Of a DNA stretch of 40,074 bases, positions 13,527 to 21,780 are shown piece after piece (position 1 is the stretch's first letter; every line of letters begins with the position of its first letter). The stretch is from Cupriavidus numazuensis. Its GTDB lineage: Bacteria; Pseudomonadota; Gammaproteobacteria; Burkholderiales; Burkholderiaceae. The stretch lies in assembly GCF_905397435.1 (NCBI RefSeq), contig NZ_CAJPVI010000068.1:1-40074 (forward strand), written 5' to 3'. The position numbers and the translations under genes are program-made. The notes under the pieces were generated by a model. That model was not told the origin of the DNA. It was given only the letters and a program-made list of their open reading frames with translations, and searched no databases.

Positions 13527-15446
13527 CTACCGAGGCGCGGGCCGGTGCTTGGTTTCCTGGAGGATTTCGGTCATGGCGTCGATATCCACCGGCTTGACCA
13601 GATGCCCGTCGAAACCGGCGCGGGCCGTGTCTTCCTTGATGCCGGGATCGCCAAAGCCGGTGAGCGCGTAATAGCGGGTGTGATGCAGGTGGGCGTAGTC
13701 GCGCAGTTCGCGGACCAGCTCGAAGCCATCCATATCCGGCATGGCCAGGTCGATGAGCGCGACGTCGGGCGTGAAATCCTCGACGCTGCGTAGCGCCGTC
13801 ACGCCGTCGTAGGCAACCTTGACCGAGTGCCCGGTCATCTGCAGCAGCAGCCCCATGCTGTCGGCAGCATCGCGGTTGTCGTCGACCAGCAGGATGTTGA
13901 GGCCTTCCTGCGGACGGCGCAGCAAGGGCGCCATCGATGTCCGCGGTTCGGTGATGATCGGAAGCCGGATCGAGAAGGTGCTGCCCAGGCCAATCCCCTG
14001 GCTGGCGGCACTGATCGATCCCTCATGCAATTCGATGATCGAGCGGCACAGCGACAGCCCGATACCCAGCCCGCTGGAACTGGTCTGGCCCGGTTGTCCG
14101 CCTTGCACGAAGAGGTTGAATACCTCGGACAGGTTTTCCGCGGCGATGCCGCAGCCCTGGTCGGCAATCGTCAGTTGTCCGATGCGGCCGTTCAGGCTGC
14201 AGCGCAAGGTGATCGTCGTGCTCTCGGGGGAAAACTTGGACGCGTTGATCAGCAGGTTCTGCAGCACCTGCGCCAGGCGCGTGAGATCGCCGAAGACCTG
14301 GAAATCCGAATCGTCGAGTTGCACTTCAATGCGTTGCGACCTGGCCTCGATCGCGGGCATGCTCCCTTCAATGGCAGCCGCGATCACCTCGCGGATCGGG
14401 ATGACCGAGCGGCGCAGTTCGAGCTTGCCCGCGGCAATTCGGCCGACATCGAGCAAGTCGTCCACCAGCCGGGTCAGATGCCGTAGCTGGCGGCCGACGA
14501 TGCCCAGATTCGCCTTGACCAGAGATAGATCATCCGGCGCGCGCTCCATGATCGACGTGGCGCTGTACATAGGTGCAAGCGGATTTCTCAGTTCGTGGGC
14601 CAGCGTCGCCAGGAACTCCTTCATCCGGCGCGCAGAAGCCTCGACCTCCTCAAGCCGCTTGCGTTCGCTCATATCCCGCGTCACTTTGGCGAAGCCGCGC
14701 AACTGGCGATGTTCGTCATAGATGGCGGTAAGCGTGACACTGGCCCAGAACAGCGAGCCGTCCTTGCGTATCCGCCAGCCCTCGTCCTGCACGCTGCCTT
14801 GCTCGCGCGCCCGCTGGATCAGTCGCTCCGGCTTGCCGGCGGCGACATCTTCGGGCAGATAAAACGTCGAGAAATGCCGGCCGACGATCTCGCTGCTCCG
14901 ATAGCCCTTGATCTGCGCAGCGCCTGCGTTCCAGCTCACGACGTTGCCGCGCGGATCGAGCATGAAGATCGCGTAGTCCTTGACGTTCAGGACCAGCAGC
15001 CGGAAGGTCTCTTCGCTCTCCCTTAGCTTGGCCGCGTCCTGCATCTGGTCGGTGATGTCCCGCGTGATCTTGGCAAAACCTATGATTTCACCAGCTTCGT
15101 TGTGCAGTGCGGTGATCACGACATTGGCCCAGAATCGCGTCCCGTCCTTGCGCACGCGCCAGCCTTCGTCTTCAACGCGGCCATGGCGCCTGGCCAGTTC
15201 CAGCTCCTTCTGGGGCCAGCCGCGCGAGATGGCGTCTTCAGGGTAGAAGCGCGAGAAATGTGAGCCAATGATCTCTGAGGCCTCGTAACCCTTGATCCGT
15301 TGCGCACCGCGATTCCAGCTCGTGATCGTGCCGTCCGTATCGAGCAGGAAAATCGCGTAGTCGGAAATCGTTTCTACCAGCGTGCGAAAGATATCGTGCC
15401 GCTCAATGGCGGGGCGAGGGCTGGAAGGGCGTCCGGAGTCAGACAT
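13527..15446 (-). CDS. Hybrid PAS-PAS histidine kinase with C-terminal receiver
   Basis: 639 residues from the ATG at 15446 (MSDSGRPSS); an upstream in-frame ATG at 15512 is less likely. Domains in order: PAS/PAC 1 (~17-135, ending KITRDITDQ), PAS/PAC 2 (~145-262, ending KVTRDMSERKR), HisKA with His284 in HELRNP, HATPase (N box NLLINASKF ~397-405, GLGIGL ~459-464), and a receiver with VDDN at 521-524, phosphoacceptor Asp566 and LVKP near 622. The two PAS domains are close relatives (both with WN-G-A-IKGY and EGWR-RKDG-FWA), which suggests an internal duplication. There are no transmembrane segments, so sensing is cytosolic. No output regulator is adjacent. Confidence 0.92.
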   Translation of the reverse strand: MSDSGRPSSPRPAIERHDIFRTLVETISDYAIFLLDTDGTITSWNRGAQRIKGYEASEIIGSHFSRFYPEDAISRGWPQKELELARRHGRVEDEGWRVRKDGTRFWANVVITALHNEAGEIIGFAKITRDITDQMQDAAKLRESEETFRLLVLNVKDYAIFMLDPRGNVVSWNAGAAQIKGYRSSEIVGRHFSTFYLPEDVAAGKPERLIQRAREQGSVQDEGWRIRKDGSLFWASVTLTAIYDEHRQLRGFAKVTRDMSERKRLEEVEASARRMKEFLATLAHELRNPLAPMYSATSIMERAPDDLSLVKANLGIVGRQLRHLTRLVDDLLDVGRIAAGKLELRRSVIPIREVIAAAIEGSMPAIEARSQRIEVQLDDSDFQVFGDLTRLAQVLQNLLINASKFSPESTTITLRCSLNGRIGQLTIADQGCGIAAENLSEVFNLFVQGGQPGQTSSSGLGIGLSLCRSIIELHEGSISAASQGIGLGSTFSIRLPIITEPRTSMAPLLRRPQEGLNILLVDDNRDAADSMGLLLQMTGHSVKVAYDGVTALRSVEDFTPDVALIDLAMPDMDGFELVRELRDYAHLHHTRYYALTGFGDPGIKEDTARAGFDGHLVKPVDIDAMTEILQETKHRPAPR

Positions 15447-15596
15447 GAACAGGCATGGGCAGGGGCTGCCGTAATAGTCGCCGAAAGCGGCACGGGTTGC
15501 TGTCGGACGCAATCCTACAAGTTAGTGCATCGACATCGTCTGAGCAAATTGCGAACCTGCGCCGGGCGAATGCCAGGCGCCCGCCCCACGGCCCAA

Positions 15597-16421
15597 TCAG
15601 CGCTTCACCGGTTGCCCAAGCATCGGAGGTGCTGGCGGCGGCAGTGGCGTCGCCACCGGTTCGAGGCCGGTGCTACTGACGATCGCGGCTGCTGCCCGGG
15701 AAGCCAGGAAGCTGACAAACCGCGAGGTGGCCGCTGATTGTCGGCCTGCGATCGTTCCGGCCGAGAAAAAGACCTTCTGTTGCAGCTCGTCTGGCAACGG
15801 GCCGACGTAATCCAGCTCCTTGAACGGCAACAACTCGCTGACCTGCTGGAACCCGATTTCCGCATCGCCACGGGCTACCACGGTGCCGACACGCTCACTG
15901 TAGATCTTGTGGGCCTTGTCCTTGATCTGGTCCGCGACGCCCAGCCGCGGAAACAACTCGCTGGAAAGATAGGTGCCGCTGGCACTGGCGGAGTAGGCGA
16001 TTGACCTGGCCTGGAGCAGAGTCTGCTTCACCGCTTCTGTGCTGCTGATATCGGGTTTTGGCGTGCCCTTGCGCACGGACATGCCGATCAGCGAGCGCGC
16101 AAGGTCAACCCGGCTGCCCGCGGCCACTTTGCCGTCCGCTACCAGCTTGTCGAGCCCCGAGTCCGCCAGGATCACCACATCAAAGGTTTCCCCTCGCGCC
16201 AGCCGGCTGGGAATGGAATCGGCGGCATTGCCCATCGATGCACCGTAGGCGGTGATGACGTGGTCCTGCGTGGCGGCCTCGTACAGTGGCACGAGTTTCT
16301 GGTACGCGGCCGTAAAGCCGCCCGAAGTAATGACGCGGATTTCATCCGCCCATGCCGGACTGGCCAGCCAAACTAGCAGAACCAGCGCGCCATGCCTGGC
16401 CGCAGAGGTTGTGAATTTCAT
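15597..16421 (-). CDS. ModA-like extracellular substrate-binding protein
   Basis: 274 residues with a Sec signal peptide (MKFTTSAARHGALVLLVWLASPAWA, cut before DEIRV). The mature part resembles molybdate/tungstate-type binding proteins: EIRVITSGGFTAAYQKLVPLYE, IPSRLARGETFDVVILADSGLDKLVADGKV, SIAYSASASGTYLSSELFPRLG and GDAEIGFQQVSELLP. No ModB/ModC genes are near. It follows the Bug receptor gene with a 39-bp gap on the same strand, so two unrelated periplasmic receptors share one operon. The C-terminus is Pro-rich (PLPPPAPPMLGQPVKR). An organic anion ligand is as plausible as an oxyanion. Confidence 0.88.
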   Translation of the reverse strand: MKFTTSAARHGALVLLVWLASPAWADEIRVITSGGFTAAYQKLVPLYEAATQDHVITAYGASMGNAADSIPSRLARGETFDVVILADSGLDKLVADGKVAAGSRVDLARSLIGMSVRKGTPKPDISSTEAVKQTLLQARSIAYSASASGTYLSSELFPRLGVADQIKDKAHKIYSERVGTVVARGDAEIGFQQVSELLPFKELDYVGPLPDELQQKVFFSAGTIAGRQSAATSRFVSFLASRAAAAIVSSTGLEPVATPLPPPAPPMLGQPVKR

Positions 16422-16460
16422 GTGGTCTCCTTGAGCGACGAATGCGGGCCGGGCCGCGCC

Positions 16461-17429
16461 TCAGTCTTCTTTCATGCTGGCCGCACGTGCGATCGGACCG
16501 AGGCGGGCCTTTTCGTCTGCCAGGAACTTGGAAAAGTCAGCGCGCGTCCCGCCCATCGGCTGGATGCCTTGCGGGATCAACCTGGCACGCAGTTCCGGCG
16601 ACTTGATCGCGGCATCGATGGCCTTGTTCATCTTGTCCAGAATCGCCTCAGGCGTGCCGCGCGGGGCGAAGACCCCGGACCAATGGCCGATAAAGACGCC
16701 GGGATAGCCGAGTTCGGCCGTGGTGGGCACGTCAGGCATCGCGGCAATGCGCGTATTCCATGTCGAAGCGATGGCGCGAAGCTTGCCGCCCTTCACCTGC
16801 GGAAGCACCACCACACTGGCCTCCGACGTCGCGTCGACCTGCTTGCCGACCACGGCGACCATGCCCTCCGACCCGCTCTTGTAAGGAATGATCTCAACCT
16901 TCACGCCGGTCGCCAGCTTCAGCATCTCCCCGACAAAATGCGGCGTGCTGCCGGTGCCCGCCGTAGCGAAATTCAAGCTCTTGTTCCCCTTGCCGAGGGC
17001 GACGAGGCCCTTGAGATCCTTGATCGGCGAGTCAGCTGGCACCACGATAATGGACGGACTGACCGCCAGCAGGGAGACGGGCACCAGGTCCTGTTCCTTG
17101 TACGGCAGATGCGCCTTGATCATGGCATTGGTGATCACGCCGCCTGCCGGCGCCAGGAAGGTATAGCCGTCCGGGGCGGACTTGGCGACATAGTCGGCAC
17201 CCAGCACCGAACCAGCGCCAGGCTTGTTTTCCACGATGATGGGCTGGCCCAGTTGCTTGGACGCCGCGTCGGCCACGGCGCGAGCTACCAGGTCGTTAGC
17301 GCCGCCCGGACCAAACGGTACGACAAACTTTACGGGCTTTGCCGGCCACGTTTCAGCGGTCGCGGTCGCGGTCACGGCGCATGCGGCAAGTGCCAGGGCG
17401 AGTCCCAGCTGGCGAATGGCGATTTTCAA
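16461..17429 (-). CDS. Bug-family (TTT) periplasmic solute receptor
   Basis: I place the start at the TTG at 17429 (LKIAIRQLGLALALAACAVTATATA), preceded by GGAGAC. This gives 322 residues with a clean Sec signal peptide, whereas the upstream in-frame ATG would prepend a Cys/Arg-rich stretch. Bug motifs are WPAKPVKFVVPFGPGGANDLVARAV, IIVENKPGAGSVLGADYVAKSAPDGYTFL and GSTPHFVGEMLK. It is first in a two-gene unit with the ModA-like receptor. The LysR gene at 17552 is divergent and probably regulates it through the dyad at 17503-17527. Confidence 0.9.
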   Translation of the reverse strand: MKIAIRQLGLALALAACAVTATATAETWPAKPVKFVVPFGPGGANDLVARAVADAASKQLGQPIIVENKPGAGSVLGADYVAKSAPDGYTFLAPAGGVITNAMIKAHLPYKEQDLVPVSLLAVSPSIIVVPADSPIKDLKGLVALGKGNKSLNFATAGTGSTPHFVGEMLKLATGVKVEIIPYKSGSEGMVAVVGKQVDATSEASVVVLPQVKGGKLRAIASTWNTRIAAMPDVPTTAELGYPGVFIGHWSGVFAPRGTPEAILDKMNKAIDAAIKSPELRARLIPQGIQPMGGTRADFSKFLADEKARLGPIARAASMKED

Positions 17430-17502
17430 GGTATGTCTCCGGTCGTGTTTGGTGTTTATTTCGCGGCACCGTCGACAGGTGCTACGTGGACATTGCAAGG
17501 GT

Positions 17503-17527
17503 ATTCAGAGACGATTAATCTGTGAAT
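17503..17527. promoter_or_regulatory. LysR-type operator
   Basis: A 25-bp imperfect palindrome, ATTCA-n-AGA ... TCT-n-TGAAT, with 9 of 12 half-site positions matching. It lies in the divergent promoter between the Bug receptor (start 17429) and the LysR gene (start 17552). If the in-frame GTG at 17522 were the true LysR start, the operator would overlap the coding start. That is one reason to prefer 17552. Confidence 0.55.
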
Positions 17528-17551
17528 TGCAATGTTCTGAAGAATCGATGC

Positions 17552-18454
17552 ATGTCACGCATTAATTTCGGCCTGGAAGACCTGCAGGCATTTGTTGCGA
17601 CCGCAGAAAAGGGCAGTTTCCGCATGGCTGCGGAGGCGCTCCACATTTCGCAGCCAGCGCTGAGCCGGCGTATAGAAAAGCTGGAAATGACCCTTGGCTC
17701 ACGCCTGCTTGAGCGCACCACGCGCCGTGTGGACATGACCCATATCGGACGGCAGTTCCTGGAGGAGGCGCGCGCAGCGCTGGACATCCTCGATAGCGCG
17801 GTACTGCGACTCGGCGACGAGGTTGCGCTCCAGCGCGGACTGGTGACCGTGGCAGCCATACCCTCCGCGGCGCTGCATTTCCTGCCCCATGCCATCCGTC
17901 GGTTTGGCAGCCAGCATCCGGGCGTGCGCGTGCGCGTGATCGACGAGAGCGCGAATGCCGTACTGGCCAGCGTCTTGTCGGGAGAGTCCGATTTCGGTCT
18001 CAACTTCGTGGGTGCCCAGGAGCCCAACATCGAATTCCGCGCCATCCGCGCCGAGCCATACCGGCTGGCATTGCGGCGGGACCACCCGTGGGCCGGACGA
18101 GATTGCATTGCCTGGGAGGAACTGGCGGGCCAGAGGATGGTGAGCGTGTCGAAGCAAAGCGGCAATCGCGCCTTGATCGAAAATGCCATCGCTCACCTCA
18201 AGCGACGTCCCACTATTCACTACGAAGCCAACCACGTTGTTGGCGTGCTGGCCCTTGTCGAGGCTGGCCTGGGGATGGCCGTGCTGCCTGGCATGGTGCT
18301 GCCGCAGGATCATCCACGGCTTTGCGGCATCCTGCTGGTCGAACCTTCCGTGGATCGGGTCCTGGCGCTGATACGGCGCCGAGACAGGCCTTTGCAGCCT
18401 GCTGCAGAGGCCTTGTATGAAACGCTGACTTCGGACACGGCCGCAGCAACCTGA
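17552..18454 (+). CDS. LysR-family regulator divergent from the Bug/ModA-like unit
   Basis: 300 residues from the ATG at 17552 (MSRINFGLEDLQAFVATAEKGSF); the alternative GTG start at 17522 lies within the operator palindrome. The helix-turn-helix is FRMAAEALHISQPALSRRIEKLEMTLGSRLLERTTRRVDMT. The effector domain begins GLVTVAAIPSAALHFLPHAIRRFGSQHPGVRV and includes GESDFGLNFVG. Its position suggests control of the Bug/ModA-like pair. The ribosome binding site is weak. Confidence 0.92.
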   Translation: MSRINFGLEDLQAFVATAEKGSFRMAAEALHISQPALSRRIEKLEMTLGSRLLERTTRRVDMTHIGRQFLEEARAALDILDSAVLRLGDEVALQRGLVTVAAIPSAALHFLPHAIRRFGSQHPGVRVRVIDESANAVLASVLSGESDFGLNFVGAQEPNIEFRAIRAEPYRLALRRDHPWAGRDCIAWEELAGQRMVSVSKQSGNRALIENAIAHLKRRPTIHYEANHVVGVLALVEAGLGMAVLPGMVLPQDHPRLCGILLVEPSVDRVLALIRRRDRPLQPAAEALYETLTSDTAAAT

Positions 18455-18490
18455 AGCCAGCCGATACGGGCTGTCACCCGATTTCCGGGC

Positions 18491-19408
18491 TTAGGCGCGA
18501 TGTCGTCCCGCGCTTCTCACCACACTGCGGACCGACGCCAGGAATCGCTCGACCGTAGGGGGACAGGTATCTGCGCTGCAGACGAATTCAACATCAAGCT
18601 GGACATTCAAGTCCTTCAGCGCCACCAGGTGTACGGTCGGCGGACATACTGGCCTTACGCTGGCGGGCACGAACGCACATCCCATGCCTGCGGCTACCAG
18701 CCCGAGGATCGTCGGGATGTCGGTGCCGATCTGGGCGATATTGGGGACGAAGCCGGCCCTGGCACATGCGGCGATCAGCGCGTCGTGCTGTGGAGCAGAG
18801 CGGTCGCGACTGAACCAGATGAATGTCTCGCTGGCCACATCGGCCAGACGCTCCGGGAGCGATGCCGCCTGTGCCGACGCGCTGGGCAGGGCCAGCACAA
18901 AGCCGTCGCGCAGAAGGCGAACCCCACGCAGCGTTGCATCTTCCTTGGGACGCCAGGCCATGATGCCGCCGTCCAGTTCCCCGTTGCGAATGGATTCTGC
19001 CTGCTGCAGCGACAGCATCGGTTCGACGGACAGCATCACGTCGGCCTGATGGTCCCGGAAGTGTCCGAGGATCGCGAGCGTCTCGGGCAAGAAGAGATAG
19101 TTCGGCAGCACGCCGATCTTTAGTGTTCCGCTGAGTCCCTGACCAATCTGGCTGGCGCGCTCGCACGCATCGGCCGCGTCGCGCAGGATTTGCCTGGCGT
19201 CGAGAAGAAAACTGGCGCCGGCAGGGGTAAGTTCCACGCCCCTGGTGTGCCGGACAAACAAAGGCGTTCCCACTTGATTTTCGAGATCCCGGATCTGACG
19301 AGACAACGCGGGCTGCACGATGTTTAGCGCGCGCGATGCCGCGATGATGCTCTGCGATTCCGCGACCGCGATGAAGTAACGAAGATGGCGCATTTCGATC
19401 GTTCGCAT
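18491..19408 (-). CDS. LysR-family regulator divergent from the dehydratase-like gene
   Basis: The preferred start is the ATG at 19408 (MRTIEMRHLRYFIAVAES), 305 residues. An ATG at 19444 adds 12 residues of no family character and would nearly abut the operator. The helix-turn-helix is IIAASRALNIVQPALSRQIRDLENQVGTPLFVRHTRGVELT. The effector region contains GTLKIGVLPNYLFLPETLAILGHF and IPTILGLVAAGMGCAFVP. It is divergent from the PLP enzyme at 19598 with an ATAC-N7-GTAT palindrome between them. Confidence 0.92.
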   Translation of the reverse strand: MRTIEMRHLRYFIAVAESQSIIAASRALNIVQPALSRQIRDLENQVGTPLFVRHTRGVELTPAGASFLLDARQILRDAADACERASQIGQGLSGTLKIGVLPNYLFLPETLAILGHFRDHQADVMLSVEPMLSLQQAESIRNGELDGGIMAWRPKEDATLRGVRLLRDGFVLALPSASAQAASLPERLADVASETFIWFSRDRSAPQHDALIAACARAGFVPNIAQIGTDIPTILGLVAAGMGCAFVPASVRPVCPPTVHLVALKDLNVQLDVEFVCSADTCPPTVERFLASVRSVVRSAGRHRA

Positions 19409-19453
19409 TCCTGTTTCCGGACGAATGGATGATGAAGCGAGCACCGAGCGGCT

Positions 19454-19476
19454 CGATATACCAGAAAAGTATATCG
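19454..19476. promoter_or_regulatory. LysR operator, perfect ATAC-N7-GTAT type palindrome
   Basis: CGATATAC (19454-19461) and GTATATCG (19469-19476) are perfect 8-bp inverted arms with a 7-nt spacer. This is the classical LysR recognition geometry, in which ATAC-N7-GTAT contains the T-N11-A motif. A partial third element (GATATC) follows at 19479-19484. The site sits between the LysR start (19408) and the dehydratase-like gene (19598). Confidence 0.65.
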
Positions 19477-19597
19477 GGTGATATCAAATGGTATTTGAAT
19501 GCATAAAGGCGTATGCCTATCCTATGCCCTTCTAGTTGACCACGAACGGGAAGCCGGGGTACCTCCAACGTCTCGGTCTGATGAGGAAAGCGTTCTT

Positions 19598-20512
19598 ATG
19601 AATCTGCATATTGAAACCCCCCTGGTGGAGTCGCGCCCTTTGAGCGTTCTTGCTGGCCGAAGGGTGTGGCTCAAACTTGAGGCCTTGCAGCCACCGGGCT
19701 CGTTCAAGATCAGGGGAATCGGCCACGCATGCCAAACCTATGTGGCCCGGGGTGCCAGGCGTTTTGTCTCTTCCTCCGGCGGGAATGCGGGGCTTGCCGT
19801 GGCATATACCGGGCGCCGTCTCGGCGTTCCGGTAACGGTAGTCGTGCCGGAAACCACAACGGATATGGCCAGGAAGCTTCTTTGCATGGAGGGAGCCGAG
19901 GTCGTCGTCCACGGCGGCTCCTGGCAAGAGGCTAACCAGCATGCGCAATCGCTGCTAGGCCCGAATGATGCCTTCCTGCATCCGTTTGACGATCCGCTGC
20001 TGTGGCATGGGCACGCCTCCATGATCGACGAGGTTGCTCAGGCGGGATGCAAGCCGGACGCGGTGGTGCTGTCCGTAGGCGGAGGCGGCCTGCTCTCTGG
20101 CGTCGTAGAGGGCCTGCACCGTAACAAATGGCATGACGTGCCGGTCCTGGCAGTCGAAACGGAAGGCGCTGCTTCGTTTCACGCAGCAGTCAGGGCGGGT
20201 CATTCGGTTGAACTGGAGCGATTAAGCAGCGTTGCTACGTCGCTCGGCGCCAAGCGTGTCTGTGAGCAGGCTTTGAGATGCGCCGCCGCGCATCCCGTCC
20301 AAAGTGTCGTAGTTTCGGACCGGAGTGCACTGTCTGCCTGCGAACGCTTCCTGGCGGATCACCGTATTTTGGTGGAACCTGCTTGTGGTGCAAGCCTTGC
20401 CGCAGTCTATGATCGTGCCCCGGCACTGGAAGGCCACGACAACGTCCTGGTGATTGTATGTGGAGGTGCCACCGCGACGATCGATCAAATCCGTGCGTGG
20501 GGCAGGTCGTAA
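19598..20512 (+). CDS. PLP-dependent serine/threonine dehydratase-like enzyme
   Basis: 304 residues from the ATG at 19598 preceded by GAGGA; an earlier ATG at 19499 would add 33 residues without family similarity. This is a fold type II PLP enzyme. Lys37 in PPGSFKIRG is the predicted Schiff-base lysine, SSGGNAG (59-65) contacts the substrate carboxylate, and SVGGGGLLSG (159-168) is the phosphate-binding loop. Length and motifs match catabolic L-serine/L-threonine dehydratases without a regulatory ACT domain. Such enzymes deaminate the amino acid to pyruvate or 2-oxobutanoate. The divergent LysR probably controls it. A racemase/dehydratase of another hydroxyamino acid is possible. Confidence 0.87.
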   Translation: MNLHIETPLVESRPLSVLAGRRVWLKLEALQPPGSFKIRGIGHACQTYVARGARRFVSSSGGNAGLAVAYTGRRLGVPVTVVVPETTTDMARKLLCMEGAEVVVHGGSWQEANQHAQSLLGPNDAFLHPFDDPLLWHGHASMIDEVAQAGCKPDAVVLSVGGGGLLSGVVEGLHRNKWHDVPVLAVETEGAASFHAAVRAGHSVELERLSSVATSLGAKRVCEQALRCAAAHPVQSVVVSDRSALSACERFLADHRILVEPACGASLAAVYDRAPALEGHDNVLVIVCGGATATIDQIRAWGRS

Positions 20513-20579
20513 TATCCGCGACGCAGACCTCGCACGTACTGACATCAACGGGCAGCACCGGGGGCCGAGGCTGGACCGG

Positions 20580-20613
20580 GCACTTCTGTGCCGAGGTTCT
20601 CGCGCAGAAGTGC
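20580..20613. terminator. Hairpin between convergent genes
   Basis: GCACTTCTG (20580-20588) pairs with CAGAAGTGC (20605-20613), and an inner CGAG-GTT-CTCG stem extends it. It lies between the dehydratase-like gene (+) and the porin gene (-) and could stop transcription from both sides. No T-run follows on either strand, so intrinsic termination is uncertain. Confidence 0.45.
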
Positions 20614-20629
20614 GGTGTGCGAAGGTGCC

Positions 20630-21718
20630 TCAGAACAGGTGGCGAACCCCCGCCATCACGCCCACCCGCGTCGTGCTGTGGATGTCGGTGACCGGCGTCC
20701 CGCCCCAGTACTCCGTTTCCCGCCCGACCGTGCCGCCGCGCGCGAAGGTGGCGTCGGCCTCCAGGAACAGGCTCGTGCGTTTGGACAGCGCATAGTCGGC
20801 CACGGCCGAGACCGCGTCGGCATTGCCGCTGCCCAGCGGGATCGGCGTGGCCTGGAACTGCGTCGTCACGTTGCCGCTCTGGTTGTAGCGGTAGTACGCG
20901 CCCGACAGGTGCAGGGCCGGCGTGACCTGGTAGCCCAGGCCGACGAAAGCGATGCCGAAGCGGGCGTCCGGCGTGGTCTCGCGCCGGCCCATGTAGCCAA
21001 CGTAGCCCGTGGCGTTGCCGATCACGTACGACGCACCGACCGAGTAGTTGTGCAGCGTGTTGTCGCCGGTGCCCGGGCGTTGCTGGTCATAAGCCACGCC
21101 GAAGGACAGCGGCCCCTGCTGGTACATGACCCCGCCGCCAAACGTTGCCCCGCGCGCCGTGCTGCCGGGGCGCTCGCCGAAGCCGTAGTCGAGCTGGACA
21201 CTGACCGGGCCGATCGTCTTCTTGTAAACCACGCTGTTGTTGACCCGGTAGCCCTGGAAGAAGATATCGCCGCCCGTATAGAGCGGGTCGGACCAGAAAT
21301 TGCCCCAGCTCTGGTCGAGCGGATCGAAGGCCCAGCCGATATTGTTCAGCGCGTTGTACTGGCGGCCGAAGGTCAGGGCGCCCCAGTCGCCGGAGAGTCC
21401 GACGTAGGCCTGGCGGCCGAACAGTGCGTTGTAGGCGGTCTTGCCGTCGTCGGTGCCAAAGCCGTTTTCCAACAGGAAGACGGCCTTGTTGCCGCCGCCG
21501 AGATCCTCGTTGCCTTTCAGGCCCCAGCGGCTGCCGCCAATGCCGCTGGAAACGAGTTCCGTCTGGTTGTTGTGTTTTCCGTCGATATTCGACGTGTAGC
21601 GCACGGCGGTGCTGACGACGCCGTAAAGCATCACGTTCGACTGGGCATGGGTGGTGGAAGGCAAAGCGGCAGGCAGCAGGGCGCCCGCCAGCAGCCAGAG
21701 GCTGGCTGATTTCCTCAT
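20630..21718 (-). CDS. Outer-membrane general porin (Burkholderiales type)
   Basis: The start is the ATG at 21718 after GGAGACC, giving 362 residues. The signal peptide is MRKSASLWLLAGALLPAALPSTTHA, followed by QSNVMLYGVVSTAVRYTSN, the standard first strand of the trimeric 16-stranded porins. Other hallmarks are GGSRWGLKGNEDLGGGNKAVFLLENGF, FGRQAYVGLSGDWGALTFGRQY and a C-terminal Phe (GVRHLF) recognised by the BAM machinery. It is the last gene of the minus-strand carnitine operon, 62 bp behind the reductase. It could supply outer-membrane entry for the quaternary amine. Confidence 0.92.
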   Translation of the reverse strand: MRKSASLWLLAGALLPAALPSTTHAQSNVMLYGVVSTAVRYTSNIDGKHNNQTELVSSGIGGSRWGLKGNEDLGGGNKAVFLLENGFGTDDGKTAYNALFGRQAYVGLSGDWGALTFGRQYNALNNIGWAFDPLDQSWGNFWSDPLYTGGDIFFQGYRVNNSVVYKKTIGPVSVQLDYGFGERPGSTARGATFGGGVMYQQGPLSFGVAYDQQRPGTGDNTLHNYSVGASYVIGNATGYVGYMGRRETTPDARFGIAFVGLGYQVTPALHLSGAYYRYNQSGNVTTQFQATPIPLGSGNADAVSAVADYALSKRTSLFLEADATFARGGTVGRETEYWGGTPVTDIHSTTRVGVMAGVRHLF

Positions 21719-21780
21719 CGGGTCTCCTCGGGAGGGGTGGCGGCCGGCGTTTCGTGCGCCGGCCTTTCTTGTGTTGTGGC

